From Streptomyces cacaoi (GTDB lineage Bacteria; Actinomycetota; Actinomycetes; Streptomycetales; Streptomycetaceae): 64,000 bases of DNA. The stretch spans positions 1 to 64,000 of the forward strand of contig NZ_BJMM01000013.1 of assembly GCF_006539165.1 (NCBI RefSeq). The letters are read 5' to 3'. Made by a program: the position numbers and the translations under genes. The notes below the pieces were generated by a model. The model worked only from the letters and a program-made list of their open reading frames with translations. It searched no databases and was not told the origin of the DNA. Positions 1 to 8,340 of the stretch are shown one piece after another; the first letter of the stretch is position 1, and the number at the start of each line of letters is the position of its first letter.

Positions 1-827
1 AGGCGCTGCGCACCCAGACGGCTGCCGAGGAGCAGGCGGACGCGATGGTCGCCGCGGCCCGCACGGAGTCCGAACGCCTCGTGGAGGAGGGCCGGTCGGA
101 GGGCCGGGGGCTGGTGGAGCAGGCCCGTTCGGACGCGGACACCCTCCTGGAGGAGGCCCGCACCGACGCGGGCGCCATCCGCACCCGGGCCGACGAACTG
201 CGCACCCGGATCGAGTCGGAGGTCGAGGAGCTGCACGAGCGGGCGCGCCGGGAGGCGGCCGAGGCCATGCAGTCCGCCGGGGAGCGCTGCGACAAGCTCG
301 TCAAGGCCGCGGAGGAACAGCTCGCGGAGGCCAAGGAGAAGGCCGAACAGATCCGCAACGACGCCGACTCCGAGGCCGGCAAGGTACGGATCGCCGCCGT
401 GAAGAAGGCCGAGGGCCTGCTGAAGGAGGCCGAGCAGAAGAAGGCCGAAATCCTGCGCGAGGCCGAGCGGATGCGCCAGGAGGCCGAGGAAGAGGCCCGG
501 CACACCGTCGAGTCGGGCCAACGCGAACTGGACATTCTCGTACGTCGGCAGGAGGACATCAACGCCGAGATCTCCCGCGTCCAGGACGTCCTGGAGGCGC
601 TGGAGTCCTTCGAGTCGCCCGCGCCGCCCGAGCAGCAGGCGTCCAACGTCCCGGCGCAGAGCGGTTCTTCGCGGGGCGGGTCCGGCTCCGACGCCAAGAG
701 CAGCAAGAACAGCAAGAACGGCAAGGGCGGTAAGAAGGGGGGCGCGAGCCCCGGCGCACAGGGAGGCGTGACAGCGGGTGTTGGCGCTGGTACAACTCGA
801 TCGAGTGGCAAGGGAACTCAGGGTTAG
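1..827 (+). CDS. scy: Scy, polarisome coiled-coil scaffold (3' end only)
   Basis: This is the C-terminal end of a long Ala/Glu/Arg-rich coiled-coil protein, open from the window edge with codons in phase with base 3. The visible 275 or so residues are nearly all charged heptad or hendecad repeats (EARxxAxx, AExxKAEQI). They end in a disordered Ser/Gly/Lys tail. Scy of S. coelicolor is a very long coiled coil that builds the tip-organising centre with DivIVA and FilP. The identification rests on composition plus the filP gene immediately downstream, which is the conserved scy-filP order. The N-terminus lies outside the window, so full length and integrity cannot be judged. Confidence 0.85.
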   Translation, partial: ALRTQTAAEEQADAMVAAARTESERLVEEGRSEGRGLVEQARSDADTLLEEARTDAGAIRTRADELRTRIESEVEELHERARREAAEAMQSAGERCDKLVKAAEEQLAEAKEKAEQIRNDADSEAGKVRIAAVKKAEGLLKEAEQKKAEILREAERMRQEAEEEARHTVESGQRELDILVRRQEDINAEISRVQDVLEALESFESPAPPEQQASNVPAQSGSSRGGSGSDAKSSKNSKNGKGGKKGGASPGAQGGVTAGVGAGTTRSSGKGTQG

Positions 828-874
828 CCACTCGAACGAGGGCACATTCTCCAGATCAAACGGGCATTAGCTCG

Positions 875-901
875 ATGACACGCCGTCGCGGGCCCTAGGA
901 T
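875..901 (+). promoter_or_regulatory. candidate filP promoter
   Basis: In the 124-nt scy-filP gap, ATGACA (875-880; 5 of 6 to TTGACA) and TAGGAT (896-901) could be the -35 and -10 elements. The spacer is only 15 nt, which is short, so only the -10 is reasonable. It would give a roughly 40-nt leader containing the AGGA ribosome-binding site before the ATG. Confidence 0.3.
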
Positions 902-951
902 TCCCTCTATCACTCCCCGTCTGATAACCCGTCTGACTCGACAGGAACCCC

Positions 952-1905
952 ATGAGCGACACTTCCTCCCCCTTCGGCTTCGAGCTCGTGCGGCGTGGCT
1001 ACGACCGCGGTCAGGTGGACGACCGCATCACCAAACTCGTCGCCGACCGAGACAGCGCCCTCGCCCGCATCACGTCCCTGGAAAAGCGCATCGAGGAGCT
1101 GCACCTCGAAACGCAGAACGCGCAGGCTCAGGTCAACGACTCCGAGCCCTCGTACGCGGGGCTGGGCGCCCGCGTCGAGAAGATCCTCCGGCTCGCCGAG
1201 GAAGAGGCCAAGGATCTGCGCGAGGAGGCTCGCAAGGCCGCCGAGCAGCACCGTGAGCTCGCCGAGGGCGCGGCGCAGCAGGTCCGCAACGACGCCGAGG
1301 CGTTCGCGTCCGACCGCAAGGCCAAGGCCGAGGACGAGGCGAGCCGGATCGTCGAGAAGGCCCAGGGCGAGGCCACGTCCCTGCGCAAGGAGGCCGAGAA
1401 GGACGCGCAGTCCAAGCGCGAGGAGGCCGACTCCCTCTTCGAGGACACCCGCGCCAAGGCCGCCCAGGCCGCGGCGGACTTCGAGACGAACCTCGCCAAG
1501 CGCCGTGAGCAGTCGGAGCGTGACCTGGCGTCCCGTCAGGCCAAGGCGGAGAAGCGGCTCGCGGAGATCGAGCACCGCGCCGAGCAGCTGCGGCTGGAGG
1601 CCGAGAAGCTGCGGACGGACGCCGAGCGCCGCGCCCGGCAGACGGTGGAGACGGCCCAGCGCCAGGCGGAGGACATCGTCGCCGACGCCAACGCGAAGGC
1701 GGACCGGGTGCGCAGCGAGTCCGAGCGCGAGCTGGCGGCGCTCACCAACCGCCGCGACAGCATCAACGCGCAGCTGACGAACGTCCGCGAGATGCTCGCG
1801 ACGCTGACCGGCGCGGCCGTGGCGGCGGCCGGGCAGCCCGAGGAGGGCGCCGCCGAGGAGGAGTCCTCGGTCAGCCGCGGCGTGCCCGCCCAGCAGTCCC
1901 GCTGA
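952..1905 (+). CDS. filP: FilP, intermediate-filament-like coiled-coil protein
   Basis: The 317-aa protein begins with a short DivIVA/FilP-like head (FGFELVRRGYDRGQVDDRI, residues 8-26). A continuous Ala/Glu/Arg coiled coil runs from about 70 to 285, followed by a short acidic tail. FilP forms cytoplasmic filament networks that stiffen hyphae and binds DivIVA and Scy at growing tips; S. coelicolor FilP is of similar length. The gene sits directly behind scy. The start is the ATG preceded by CAGGAA. Base and codon use match the neighbours. Confidence 0.93.
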   Translation: MSDTSSPFGFELVRRGYDRGQVDDRITKLVADRDSALARITSLEKRIEELHLETQNAQAQVNDSEPSYAGLGARVEKILRLAEEEAKDLREEARKAAEQHRELAEGAAQQVRNDAEAFASDRKAKAEDEASRIVEKAQGEATSLRKEAEKDAQSKREEADSLFEDTRAKAAQAAADFETNLAKRREQSERDLASRQAKAEKRLAEIEHRAEQLRLEAEKLRTDAERRARQTVETAQRQAEDIVADANAKADRVRSESERELAALTNRRDSINAQLTNVREMLATLTGAAVAAAGQPEEGAAEEESSVSRGVPAQQSR

Positions 1906-1911
1906 GACGGC

Positions 1912-1930
1912 GGCGCCCCCGCGGGGCGCC
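1912..1930 (+). terminator. hairpin after filP
   Basis: Perfect 8-bp stem GGCGCCCC/GGGGCGCC with a 3-nt loop, 7 nt after the filP stop codon. There is no U-tract, which is typical of Streptomyces hairpins. Confidence 0.55.
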
Positions 1931-1936
1931 GGAGGC

Positions 1937-1977
1937 GGCGCGTGAGTCCGGAGCGACGGTGTCCGGGCTCACGCGCC
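1937..1977 (+). terminator. second, longer hairpin after filP
   Basis: A 16-bp inverted repeat (1937-1952 with 1962-1977) contains one G-U wobble and a 9-nt loop. Together with the preceding hairpin it forms a double stop between filP and the ABC genes. Confidence 0.6.
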
Positions 1978-2148
1978 GCTTCGTCGTACGGGCCGCGCCG
2001 CGGCCGTTTCCGGGGCCGCGGCGTGGGGCTTCGTCGGGCGGTCTCCGGCGCGGACCGGACAGGCGAGATTCGACGCACTGTTCCGAACCGGACACCGAGA
2101 GTGTCCGGGTGTCGTTCCGGCCGAGTGGCGGGGGCCTGCGGACGCTCG

Positions 2149-2154
2149 TAGCGT
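2149..2154 (+). promoter_or_regulatory. -10 hexamer for leaderless ABC ATPase mRNA
   Basis: TAGCGT ends 7 nt before the ATG at 2162, and no Shine-Dalgarno lies between them. Transcription is expected to start at or within 1-2 nt of the start codon. Confidence 0.5.
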
Positions 2155-2161
2155 CGAATGC

Positions 2162-3202
2162 ATGATCGAGCTGCGGGAGCTGACCAAACGGTACGGCGAG
2201 AAGACCGCCGTGGACGGTCTGACCTTCAGCGTGCGCCCCGGAGTCGTCACCGGCTTCCTCGGGCCGAACGGCGCCGGCAAGTCCACGACGATGCGGCTGA
2301 TGATCGGCCTGGACTCCCCCACGCACGGCGATGTCCGTATCGACGGCGAGCACTACGACCGGATGCGCGAACCGCTGCACAGCATCGGCGCCCTGCTGGA
2401 GGCCAAGGGCGTGCACGGCGGCCGTACCGCCTACAACCATCTGCTGTGCATGGCACAGTCCAACGGCATCCCCGAGCGCCGGGTCGGCGAGGTGCTGGAG
2501 ATGGTCGGCCTCCAGGACGTGGCCCGTAAGCGGCCCAAGGGCTTCTCCCTCGGCATGGGCCAGCGCCTGGGCATCGCGGGCGCGCTGCTGGGCGATCCAC
2601 GCATCCTGATGTTCGACGAGCCGGTCAACGGCCTCGACCCCGAGGGCATCCACTGGATCCGTACGCTCATGCAGCATCTGGCGCGGGAGGGCCGCACCGT
2701 CTTCGTCTCCAGCCATCTGATGAGCGAAATGGCCCAGACGGCACAGCATTTGATCGTCATCGGACAGGGCCGGCTGCTCGCCGACACCTCGATGAACCAG
2801 TTCATCGCCGAGAACTCGCGGACCTACGTCAGGCTGCGCACACCGGAGCCGGAACGCGCGCGGGACGTGCTGCTGGAGGCCGGACACCGGCCGGTCACCG
2901 CGGAGGACGGCTCCCTGGAGGTCGAGGGGGCCCGGGCCGCGACGCTCGGCGAGCTCGCCGCGGAGCGGCGGCTGGTGCTGCACGAGCTGAGCGAACAGCG
3001 TGCCTCGCTGGAGGAGGCGTTCATGCGGCTGACGGCCGGCAGCGTCGAGTACCACGCGCACGACCTCCCGGAGGGCTCCGCCGGCGGGCCCGGAGAGGCG
3101 GCGTCCGGCGAGCCCGGAGAGGCGGCGTCCGGCGAGCCCGGGGCGGCCGGGGCGCCGGCGCCCGCGTGGGGCGAGAACTGGCGGAAGGGGCAGGGCCGAT
3201 GA
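2162..3202 (+). CDS. ABC transporter ATP-binding protein (pair 1)
   Basis: 346-aa NatA/BcrA-like ATPase expected to energise the permease encoded next. Visible motifs: Walker A GPNGAGKS at 34-41, signature variant SLGMGQ at 129-134, Walker B ILMFDEP at 148-154, then NGLDPEG and the H-loop SSH. After the nucleotide-binding domain there is a roughly 80-residue accessory domain and a Gly/Glu/Ala tail containing an exact 8-residue duplication. The stop overlaps the permease start (ATGA), so the two are translationally coupled. The ATG at 2162 has a -10 hexamer 7 nt upstream and no ribosome-binding site, suggesting a leaderless mRNA. Substrate is unknown; peptide or lantibiotic export/immunity is typical of the family. 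Confidence 0.92.
   Translation: MIELRELTKRYGEKTAVDGLTFSVRPGVVTGFLGPNGAGKSTTMRLMIGLDSPTHGDVRIDGEHYDRMREPLHSIGALLEAKGVHGGRTAYNHLLCMAQSNGIPERRVGEVLEMVGLQDVARKRPKGFSLGMGQRLGIAGALLGDPRILMFDEPVNGLDPEGIHWIRTLMQHLAREGRTVFVSSHLMSEMAQTAQHLIVIGQGRLLADTSMNQFIAENSRTYVRLRTPEPERARDVLLEAGHRPVTAEDGSLEVEGARAATLGELAAERRLVLHELSEQRASLEEAFMRLTAGSVEYHAHDLPEGSAGGPGEAASGEPGEAASGEPGAAGAPAPAWGENWRKGQGR
3088..3135 (+). repeat. 24-bp perfect tandem duplication inside the ATPase gene
   Basis: Two identical 24-bp units (3088-3111 and 3112-3135) encode two copies of an 8-residue Gly/Glu/Ala/Ser/Pro block in the C-terminal tail. The unit is a multiple of three, so the frame is kept. Confidence 0.85.
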
Positions 3203-3987
3203 CGCTCACGACGATGCCGACGCACACCGCCCGGGTCGTGAAGTCCGAGTGGACGAAGGTCCGTTCCGTCCGCTCCACCGTGTGGACGCTGGCGGCCGCG
3301 CTCGTCGTCACGGTCGGCATGGGCGCCGCGATCTGCGCGGTGACCAGCTCCAGCTACGACGACATGTCGACCACGCAGCGGGCCACCTTCGACCCCACGT
3401 ACCTCAGCTTCTCCGGCATGGGTCTGGGCCAGTTGGCGATGATCGCCTTCGGCGTGCTCGTCGTCTCGGCCGAGTACAGCACCGGCATGATCCGCAACTC
3501 GCTCGCCGCCGTACCGCAGCGCGGCACCTTCCTGCTGTGCAAGATGCTGGTCACCGGGCCGCTGGTGCTGGTGGTCGGCATGATCACGAGCTTTGCGACC
3601 TTCTTCCTCGGACAGGCGCTGCTCGGCGACCAGGGGGCGGGGATCACGGATCCGGGCGTGCTGCGCGCGGTGGTCGGCGGCGGGCTGTACATGGCGCTGA
3701 TCGCGCTGTTCGCCGTCGGCGTCACCTTCATCCTGCGCAGCCCGCTGCTCGCGTTCGCGATCCTCATGCCGTGGTTCTTCCTGATCTCCAGCATCCTGGG
3801 CACGGTCGACGCGACGAAGAAGATCGCGCAGTATCTCCCCGATCAGGCGGGAACGGTCGTGATGTCCGTCGTTCCCGACACCCTCGACCGCCCGTACGGG
3901 CCGTGGGAGGGGCTGTTGATCCTGGTCGGCTGGACCGCGGCGGCGCTCCTGGCCGGGTTCCTCGTCCTCAAGAAGCGGGACGCGTGA
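3199..3987 (+). CDS. ABC-2 type permease (pair 1)
   Basis: 262-aa integral membrane protein with about six hydrophobic segments. It begins with a cytosolic helix carrying VVKSEWTKVRSVRSTVWTL, the typical start of BcrB/NatB-like Streptomyces permeases. The chosen ATG overlaps the ATPase stop (ATGA at 3199-3202); a longer in-frame start at 3166 would lie inside the upstream gene. It forms the membrane half of the exporter with the preceding ATPase and is clearly paralogous to the permease at 5282-6262, which starts with a nearly identical SEWTKIRSVRST segment. Confidence 0.92.
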   Translation: MTLTTMPTHTARVVKSEWTKVRSVRSTVWTLAAALVVTVGMGAAICAVTSSSYDDMSTTQRATFDPTYLSFSGMGLGQLAMIAFGVLVVSAEYSTGMIRNSLAAVPQRGTFLLCKMLVTGPLVLVVGMITSFATFFLGQALLGDQGAGITDPGVLRAVVGGGLYMALIALFAVGVTFILRSPLLAFAILMPWFFLISSILGTVDATKKIAQYLPDQAGTVVMSVVPDTLDRPYGPWEGLLILVGWTAAALLAGFLVLKKRDA

Positions 3988-4038
3988 CCCGCCGTGGACC
4001 TCGTGGGACGCGACTGATGGAACCGATTCGGCCCCTTG

Positions 4039-4044
4039 TAGCCT
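4039..4044 (+). promoter_or_regulatory. -10 hexamer for the second ABC pair
   Basis: TAGCCT lies in the 110-nt gap between the pairs. Transcription starting about 7 nt downstream would give either a leaderless GTG at 4053 or a roughly 45-nt leader to the ATG at 4098. Confidence 0.4.
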
Positions 4045-4097
4045 CCTAGGCCGTGTACGGGGGCGAGTCAGCCCCGAACTGCGTCCAGGGGCAAAGG

Positions 4098-5285
4098 ATG
4101 ATCGAGGCGTACGGCCTGACGAAGCGCTACGGCGCCAAGACGGCCGTCTACAACCTGTCCTTCCAGGTACGACCGGGTACCGTGACCGGGTTTCTGGGGC
4201 CCAACGGCTCCGGGAAATCCACCACGATGCGGATGATCCTGGGGCTCGACACCCCGACGTCCGGCCAGGTCACCATCGGCGGGCACCGGTTCCGTGGACT
4301 GCCGAACGCGCCCCGTCAGGTGGGGGCGCTGCTCGACGCGAAGGCTGTGCACGGGGGACGCACCGCACGCAACCATCTGCTGTCCCTGGCCCAGTTGTCG
4401 GGGATCCCGGCCCGCCGGGTCGACGAGGTCCTCGGCGTCGTCGGCCTCCAGGATGTGGCCAAAAAGCGCTCTGGCGGTTTCTCTCTCGGTATGGGCCAGC
4501 GGCTGGGTATCGCGGCCGCGCTGCTGGGCGATCCGCAGGTGCTGCTGTTCGACGAGCCGGTCAACGGCCTCGACCCCGAGGGCATCCTGTGGGTCCGCAA
4601 TCTGATGAAGCGGCTGGCCTCGGAGGGCCGTACCGTCTTCGTCTCCAGCCATCTGATGAGCGAAATGGCGCAGACCGCCGAGCACTTGATAGTCATCGGC
4701 CGCGGTCAGCTCATGGCCGACATGTCCGTCAGCGAGTTCATCGCCCGCAACTCCGTCGGCTTCGCCCGGGTCCGCACCCCGGACACCGAGCCGGAGCAGC
4801 GCGAGAAGCTCGCCACCGCCGTGCACGAGGCGGGCGGGCAGGCGCAGCCTGAGGAGGACGGCGCGCTGCGCGTCACCGGGCTGGCGCTGCCGCAGATCAG
4901 CGATCTGGCGCACCACGCCGGGCTCCGGCTGTGGGAGCTGTCCCCGCACCAGGCGTCCCTTGAAGAGGCGTACATGCGGCTCACCCAGGGCTCCGTCGAC
5001 TACCGCTCCACCGTCGACGCACGTGCCGGCCTCCAGCAGCAGCCCGCGCCGGTGCCCGCCCAGATGCCGCCCGGCGCCCCGGCCCAGATGCCGGCCCCGG
5101 GCCAGATGCCGGCCCCGCCCGCACCGGGCCAGGCCGCGCCGGGCGCCCCCGGTGGCTGGGCGCCGCCGCAGGACGCGCAGCACCAGGGGTTCGGCCCCGC
5201 CCCGCAGGGCCCGCCGCCCCCGACTCCCCCGGCTTCCCAGCCCGCATCCCCGCACGCCCGGCACGAAGGCGAGGACGCCCGATGA
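4098..5285 (+). CDS. ABC transporter ATP-binding protein (pair 2)
   Basis: 395-aa paralogue of the ATPase at 2162, with motifs at the same positions: Walker A GPNGSGKS 34-41, SLGMGQ 129-134, VLLFDEP 148-154. The last 85 or so residues form a Pro/Gln/Ala-rich low-complexity tail with repeated PAQMP/GQMPAP units, unlike the tail of pair 1. The start chosen is the ATG preceded by AGGGGCAAAGG, which aligns with the N-terminus of pair 1. An upstream in-frame GTG at 4053 would add 15 residues. The stop overlaps the permease start (ATGA). Confidence 0.9.
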   Translation: MIEAYGLTKRYGAKTAVYNLSFQVRPGTVTGFLGPNGSGKSTTMRMILGLDTPTSGQVTIGGHRFRGLPNAPRQVGALLDAKAVHGGRTARNHLLSLAQLSGIPARRVDEVLGVVGLQDVAKKRSGGFSLGMGQRLGIAAALLGDPQVLLFDEPVNGLDPEGILWVRNLMKRLASEGRTVFVSSHLMSEMAQTAEHLIVIGRGQLMADMSVSEFIARNSVGFARVRTPDTEPEQREKLATAVHEAGGQAQPEEDGALRVTGLALPQISDLAHHAGLRLWELSPHQASLEEAYMRLTQGSVDYRSTVDARAGLQQQPAPVPAQMPPGAPAQMPAPGQMPAPPAPGQAAPGAPGGWAPPQDAQHQGFGPAPQGPPPPTPPASQPASPHARHEGEDAR

Positions 5286-6262
5286 GCACCCAGCAGCAGT
5301 ACGAAGGCCCCCTGCCCGGCCACCAGGCCCCGCCCGCCCCGCCCGCCGCTCCGGCCCCGCACGGCCCGCAGGGCGGCTGGCCCGGGCAGCAGAACGCCGG
5401 CCACCAGGCCCCGGCCGCGGGCGGCTACACCTCGCCGATCCCGATGGCCCGCACCCACCTCGGCCACGCGCTGGTCTCGGAGTGGACCAAGATCCGCTCC
5501 GTCCGCTCCACGATGTGGACGCTCGGCGTGATGTTCGCGCTCGTCGTCGGCATCGGTCTGCTGACCGCTGTCGGGCTGAGCGGCGACTCCTACACCGGTA
5601 TGCCGCTGCTCTCGGGCGGCCTGTTCGGGCTGATGCTCGGCCAGATCTGTGTGATCACCCTCGGCGTGCTCGTGATCACCTCCGAGTACGGCACCGGGAT
5701 GATCCGCACCACGCTCACCGCCTGCCCCCGGCGCGGGCGGGTGCTCCTCGCCAAGGCCGTGGTGTTCTTCGTGCTGGCCTTCGTCATGACGACGCTCGCC
5801 TGCTCGCTCACCGCCCTCGTCCACTCGACCATGCTGAGCGGCCAGGAAGCGCCGGCGGGCGCCAGCGGCATGCCCGGCACCTGGGAGGACGGCACGCTCG
5901 TCGCCAGCGGCGGCGAGTGGTTCGGCGCGACCGTCGGCGCCGGGCTCTACGTGGCGCTCCTCGGGCTGCTGTCCCTGGCCATCGGCGCCCTGCTGCGGCA
6001 CTCGGCCGGGGCGATCACGCTGATGCTCGGTGTCGTCCTGCTGCCGCTGGTGATGGCGCTGTTCATGGCCGGTGAGGCGCTCGCCACCGTCCGCGAGAAG
6101 CTCATCGAGTTCTCCCCGCTCAACGGCCTCGCCTCCCTCTACCGGATCCCGATGGCCGAGGACCAGGACGCCACCGGCTGGCCCCTGTTGGGCGGCCTGG
6201 CCTGTGTGACGCTCGTCTTCCTCGTACTGGCCTACACCCTGCTGAACAAGCGGGACGTCTGA
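5282..6262 (+). CDS. ABC-2 type permease (pair 2) with Pro-rich N-terminal tail
   Basis: 326-aa permease. Residues 1-55 are a Gln/Pro/Gly-rich cytosolic tail absent from the pair 1 permease. The membrane domain follows, beginning at SEWTKIRSVRSTMWTLG, with about six hydrophobic segments and a long loop before the last half. It is translationally coupled to the ATPase, whose C-terminus also carries a Pro/Gln-rich tail, so both partners of this pair acquired low-complexity tails. Substrate unknown. Confidence 0.9.
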   Translation: MSTQQQYEGPLPGHQAPPAPPAAPAPHGPQGGWPGQQNAGHQAPAAGGYTSPIPMARTHLGHALVSEWTKIRSVRSTMWTLGVMFALVVGIGLLTAVGLSGDSYTGMPLLSGGLFGLMLGQICVITLGVLVITSEYGTGMIRTTLTACPRRGRVLLAKAVVFFVLAFVMTTLACSLTALVHSTMLSGQEAPAGASGMPGTWEDGTLVASGGEWFGATVGAGLYVALLGLLSLAIGALLRHSAGAITLMLGVVLLPLVMALFMAGEALATVREKLIEFSPLNGLASLYRIPMAEDQDATGWPLLGGLACVTLVFLVLAYTLLNKRDV

Positions 6263-6311
6263 GGCGGCCGCCCTCGGGACCCCACGGCCGAGCCGCCCGG
6301 TGCGACGGGCG

Positions 6312-6665
6312 TCAGTAGCGGGGGTTCCGGGGGCGCTGCAACCGGGCGGTGCGGCGGTCGCGGGCGTTCCAGCACGCCCGGTGCCAGTGCCGCCGGTCCG
6401 CCACATCGCCCTCCAGGGGCCAGGCGACGACGTGCGGGACACCGGGCGGGATCTCCTGGTCGCACCCCGGGCACCGGTAGTGCTTGACCGCCGCTCCCCC
6501 GCTTATCTGCCGGACCGCCCACTCCTCGCCGCGCCACATCTCGGTGCGCTCCAGCCCGTACCGCTCCCTGCCCTCGTCGTGCCCACGCCGGTTCGCCGAG
6601 GCGTACCGGGCGGCCTTGGCTGACGTGGCGGCGGCGCTGCGGGGCTTGTTACGACGGGGGGACAC
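6312..6665 (-). CDS. small Zn-ribbon-like conserved Streptomyces protein
   Basis: 117-aa basic protein (N-terminus SPRRNKPRSA) with a putative treble-clef zinc site: YRCPGCDQE, then DRRHWHRACW (CxxC and HxxC). Similar small proteins in Streptomyces are often called ATP/GTP-binding proteins, but I see no P-loop here. The GTG at 6665 is chosen because GAGGTG precedes it by about 5 nt; the open frame continues upstream to 6851 in low-quality Pro/Arg sequence. It converges with the permease gene at 6262. A nucleic-acid-related role is a guess from the basic character. Confidence 0.7.
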   Translation of the reverse strand: MSPRRNKPRSAAATSAKAARYASANRRGHDEGRERYGLERTEMWRGEEWAVRQISGGAAVKHYRCPGCDQEIPPGVPHVVAWPLEGDVADRRHWHRACWNARDRRTARLQRPRNPRY

Positions 6666-7117
6666 TGGGCACCTCGGCTTCGGACGGGGCGGTTTCGGCA
6701 CGGCGGACCGTGGGCGTGTGCGTGGACGCGGACGCCCGCACGCCGGCAGGGACGGTACGGGAGACGGGCGGGCGAGGCCCGTCCGCGTTCCACTCAACCC
6801 TACGGGGGCCCGGGTGGGGCGGCCGCCGCTCGTCCACAGGGCGCGGGTCATTGGCGTTCATACGACGAACAAGGGGCGGGCCGTGCCTTTGGCACGTGTC
6901 AGGCGTTAATGCTTGTCGAGGGCGCCCGGCCCCCGCGGACGGGCGCTCGTCCGTCGCCCGCGCAGGGCGCCGGACGGGCGGCCGCGCGGACACCCGGCAC
7001 GGGCCGCACGGGCGGGGCCGGGCACGCACCGGACCCGGCACGGGACCCTCGGCGCGGCCCCCGGGGCAGGGGCCGGTGCGCCGGACGACCTCGGGGGCGT
7101 CAAGAGGACGGTGGGGT
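6666..7117. other. 452-nt intergenic region between divergent genes
   Basis: No credible gene; open frames here are Pro/Arg/Gly shadows. A small hairpin GTGCC-TTT-GGCAC and an imperfect palindrome GCGTTAATGC near 6880-6915 are the only AT-containing islands and could be regulatory. It must hold promoters for the minus-strand Zn-ribbon gene and the plus-strand oxidoreductase. Confidence 0.4.
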
Positions 7118-8200
7118 ATGCGAGTTGGAGCTTTTGTCCTGGGCGCCCAGTTCCCGGGCCAGGAGCACACGGAAGCGCTGGAGCGCACGGTCCACTCGGC
7201 GCAGGCCGCCGAGGAGAGCGGCCTGGACGCCGTATGGCTGGCCGAACACCACTTCGTCCCGTACGGCGTGTGCCCCTCGGCGGTGACGCTCGCCGCGCTG
7301 CTGCTGGGGCGCACACGGCGGATCGGGGTCGGCACGGCCGTCAGCGTGCTGCCCAACGCACACCCGGTCGCTCTGGGCGAGCAGACCGCGCTCCTCCACC
7401 TGCTGACGGGCGGCCGTTTCACCCTGGGCGTCGGACGGGGCGGGCCCTGGGTGGACCTGGAGGTCTTCGGCGGCGGCCTCGGCGCGTACGAGGAGGGCTT
7501 CCCGGAGGCGCTCGATCTGCTGCTGCGCTGGCTGCGCGAACCCCGCGTCGGCGCCGACGGCGAGCGGTACCGCTTCCGCGAGGTGCCCGTCGTCCCCCGG
7601 CCGCGCCCGCCCGACGACGCCCTCGCCGCTCCCCGTCCGGGCACCGCCCCCGGCGGGGACGCGGCGGCGGGGAGCGGCCCGGACGTCGTGGTGGCCTGCA
7701 CCTCGCCGGCGAGCGTGCGGATGGCGGCGGCCCGCTGTCTGCCGATGCTGCTGGGCATGCACTGCGGCGACGAGGACAAGGCGGAGATGACGGCGCTGTG
7801 GCGGCGGGAGGCGAGGGCCGCCGGGCACGACGGCGCCCGGGTGGAGGCGGGCGCGGCACGCCATGTGTCGGCCGGGGTCGCGCAGGTGGGCGACTCGCGG
7901 CAGGAGGCGAGCGCCGCGCTGGTGCGGTCGATGCCGGGCTGGCTCCGGCAGGGCCTGGGCGCGCACGTGACCGTCGACGGACGGCGCCGGCCCATGCGGG
8001 ACCCGGTCGGATACACGGAGTTGCTGTGCCGGCTGCATCCCGTCGGCGCTCCCCGGCTGTGCGCCGACCGGCTGGCGGCGACGGCGGAGCGCACCGGCGT
8101 CGGCAGGTTCGCGCTTCTGGTGGAGGGGACCGGCGAGTTGGCCGGTACCCGGCACAACATCCGCCGGCTCGGCGAGGAAGTGCTCCCGCTGCTGAGCTGA
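7118..8200 (+). CDS. LLM-class flavin-dependent oxidoreductase (luciferase-like)
   Basis: 360-aa bacterial-luciferase-like TIM-barrel protein. Features: the MRVGAFVLGAQFPGQ strand, EESGLDAVWLAEHHF (39-53), the RIGVGTAVSVLP strand, and LLTGGRFTLGVGRG (112-125), the usual F420/FMN cofactor region. An insertion of about 30 Ala/Gly/Pro residues (around 195-225) interrupts the barrel where the insertion loop normally lies. The start is the ATG at 7118, preceded by AGAGGACGG. Substrate and cofactor choice (FMN or F420) cannot be read from the sequence. Confidence 0.87.
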   Translation: MRVGAFVLGAQFPGQEHTEALERTVHSAQAAEESGLDAVWLAEHHFVPYGVCPSAVTLAALLLGRTRRIGVGTAVSVLPNAHPVALGEQTALLHLLTGGRFTLGVGRGGPWVDLEVFGGGLGAYEEGFPEALDLLLRWLREPRVGADGERYRFREVPVVPRPRPPDDALAAPRPGTAPGGDAAAGSGPDVVVACTSPASVRMAAARCLPMLLGMHCGDEDKAEMTALWRREARAAGHDGARVEAGAARHVSAGVAQVGDSRQEASAALVRSMPGWLRQGLGAHVTVDGRRRPMRDPVGYTELLCRLHPVGAPRLCADRLAATAERTGVGRFALLVEGTGELAGTRHNIRRLGEEVLPLLS

Positions 8201-8340
8201 TCCGGCGGGCGGGGACGGTGCGTGCGGCGACGGCGGTGCGTGGCGGGCCCGTCCGCGCCCGCCATGCGCCGTCGCAGCGCGCGCTCGCGGCAACGACGCA
8301 TGGCCGTGCGGGATGGCGGAACGGCGGTCGCTGAGCGGAC

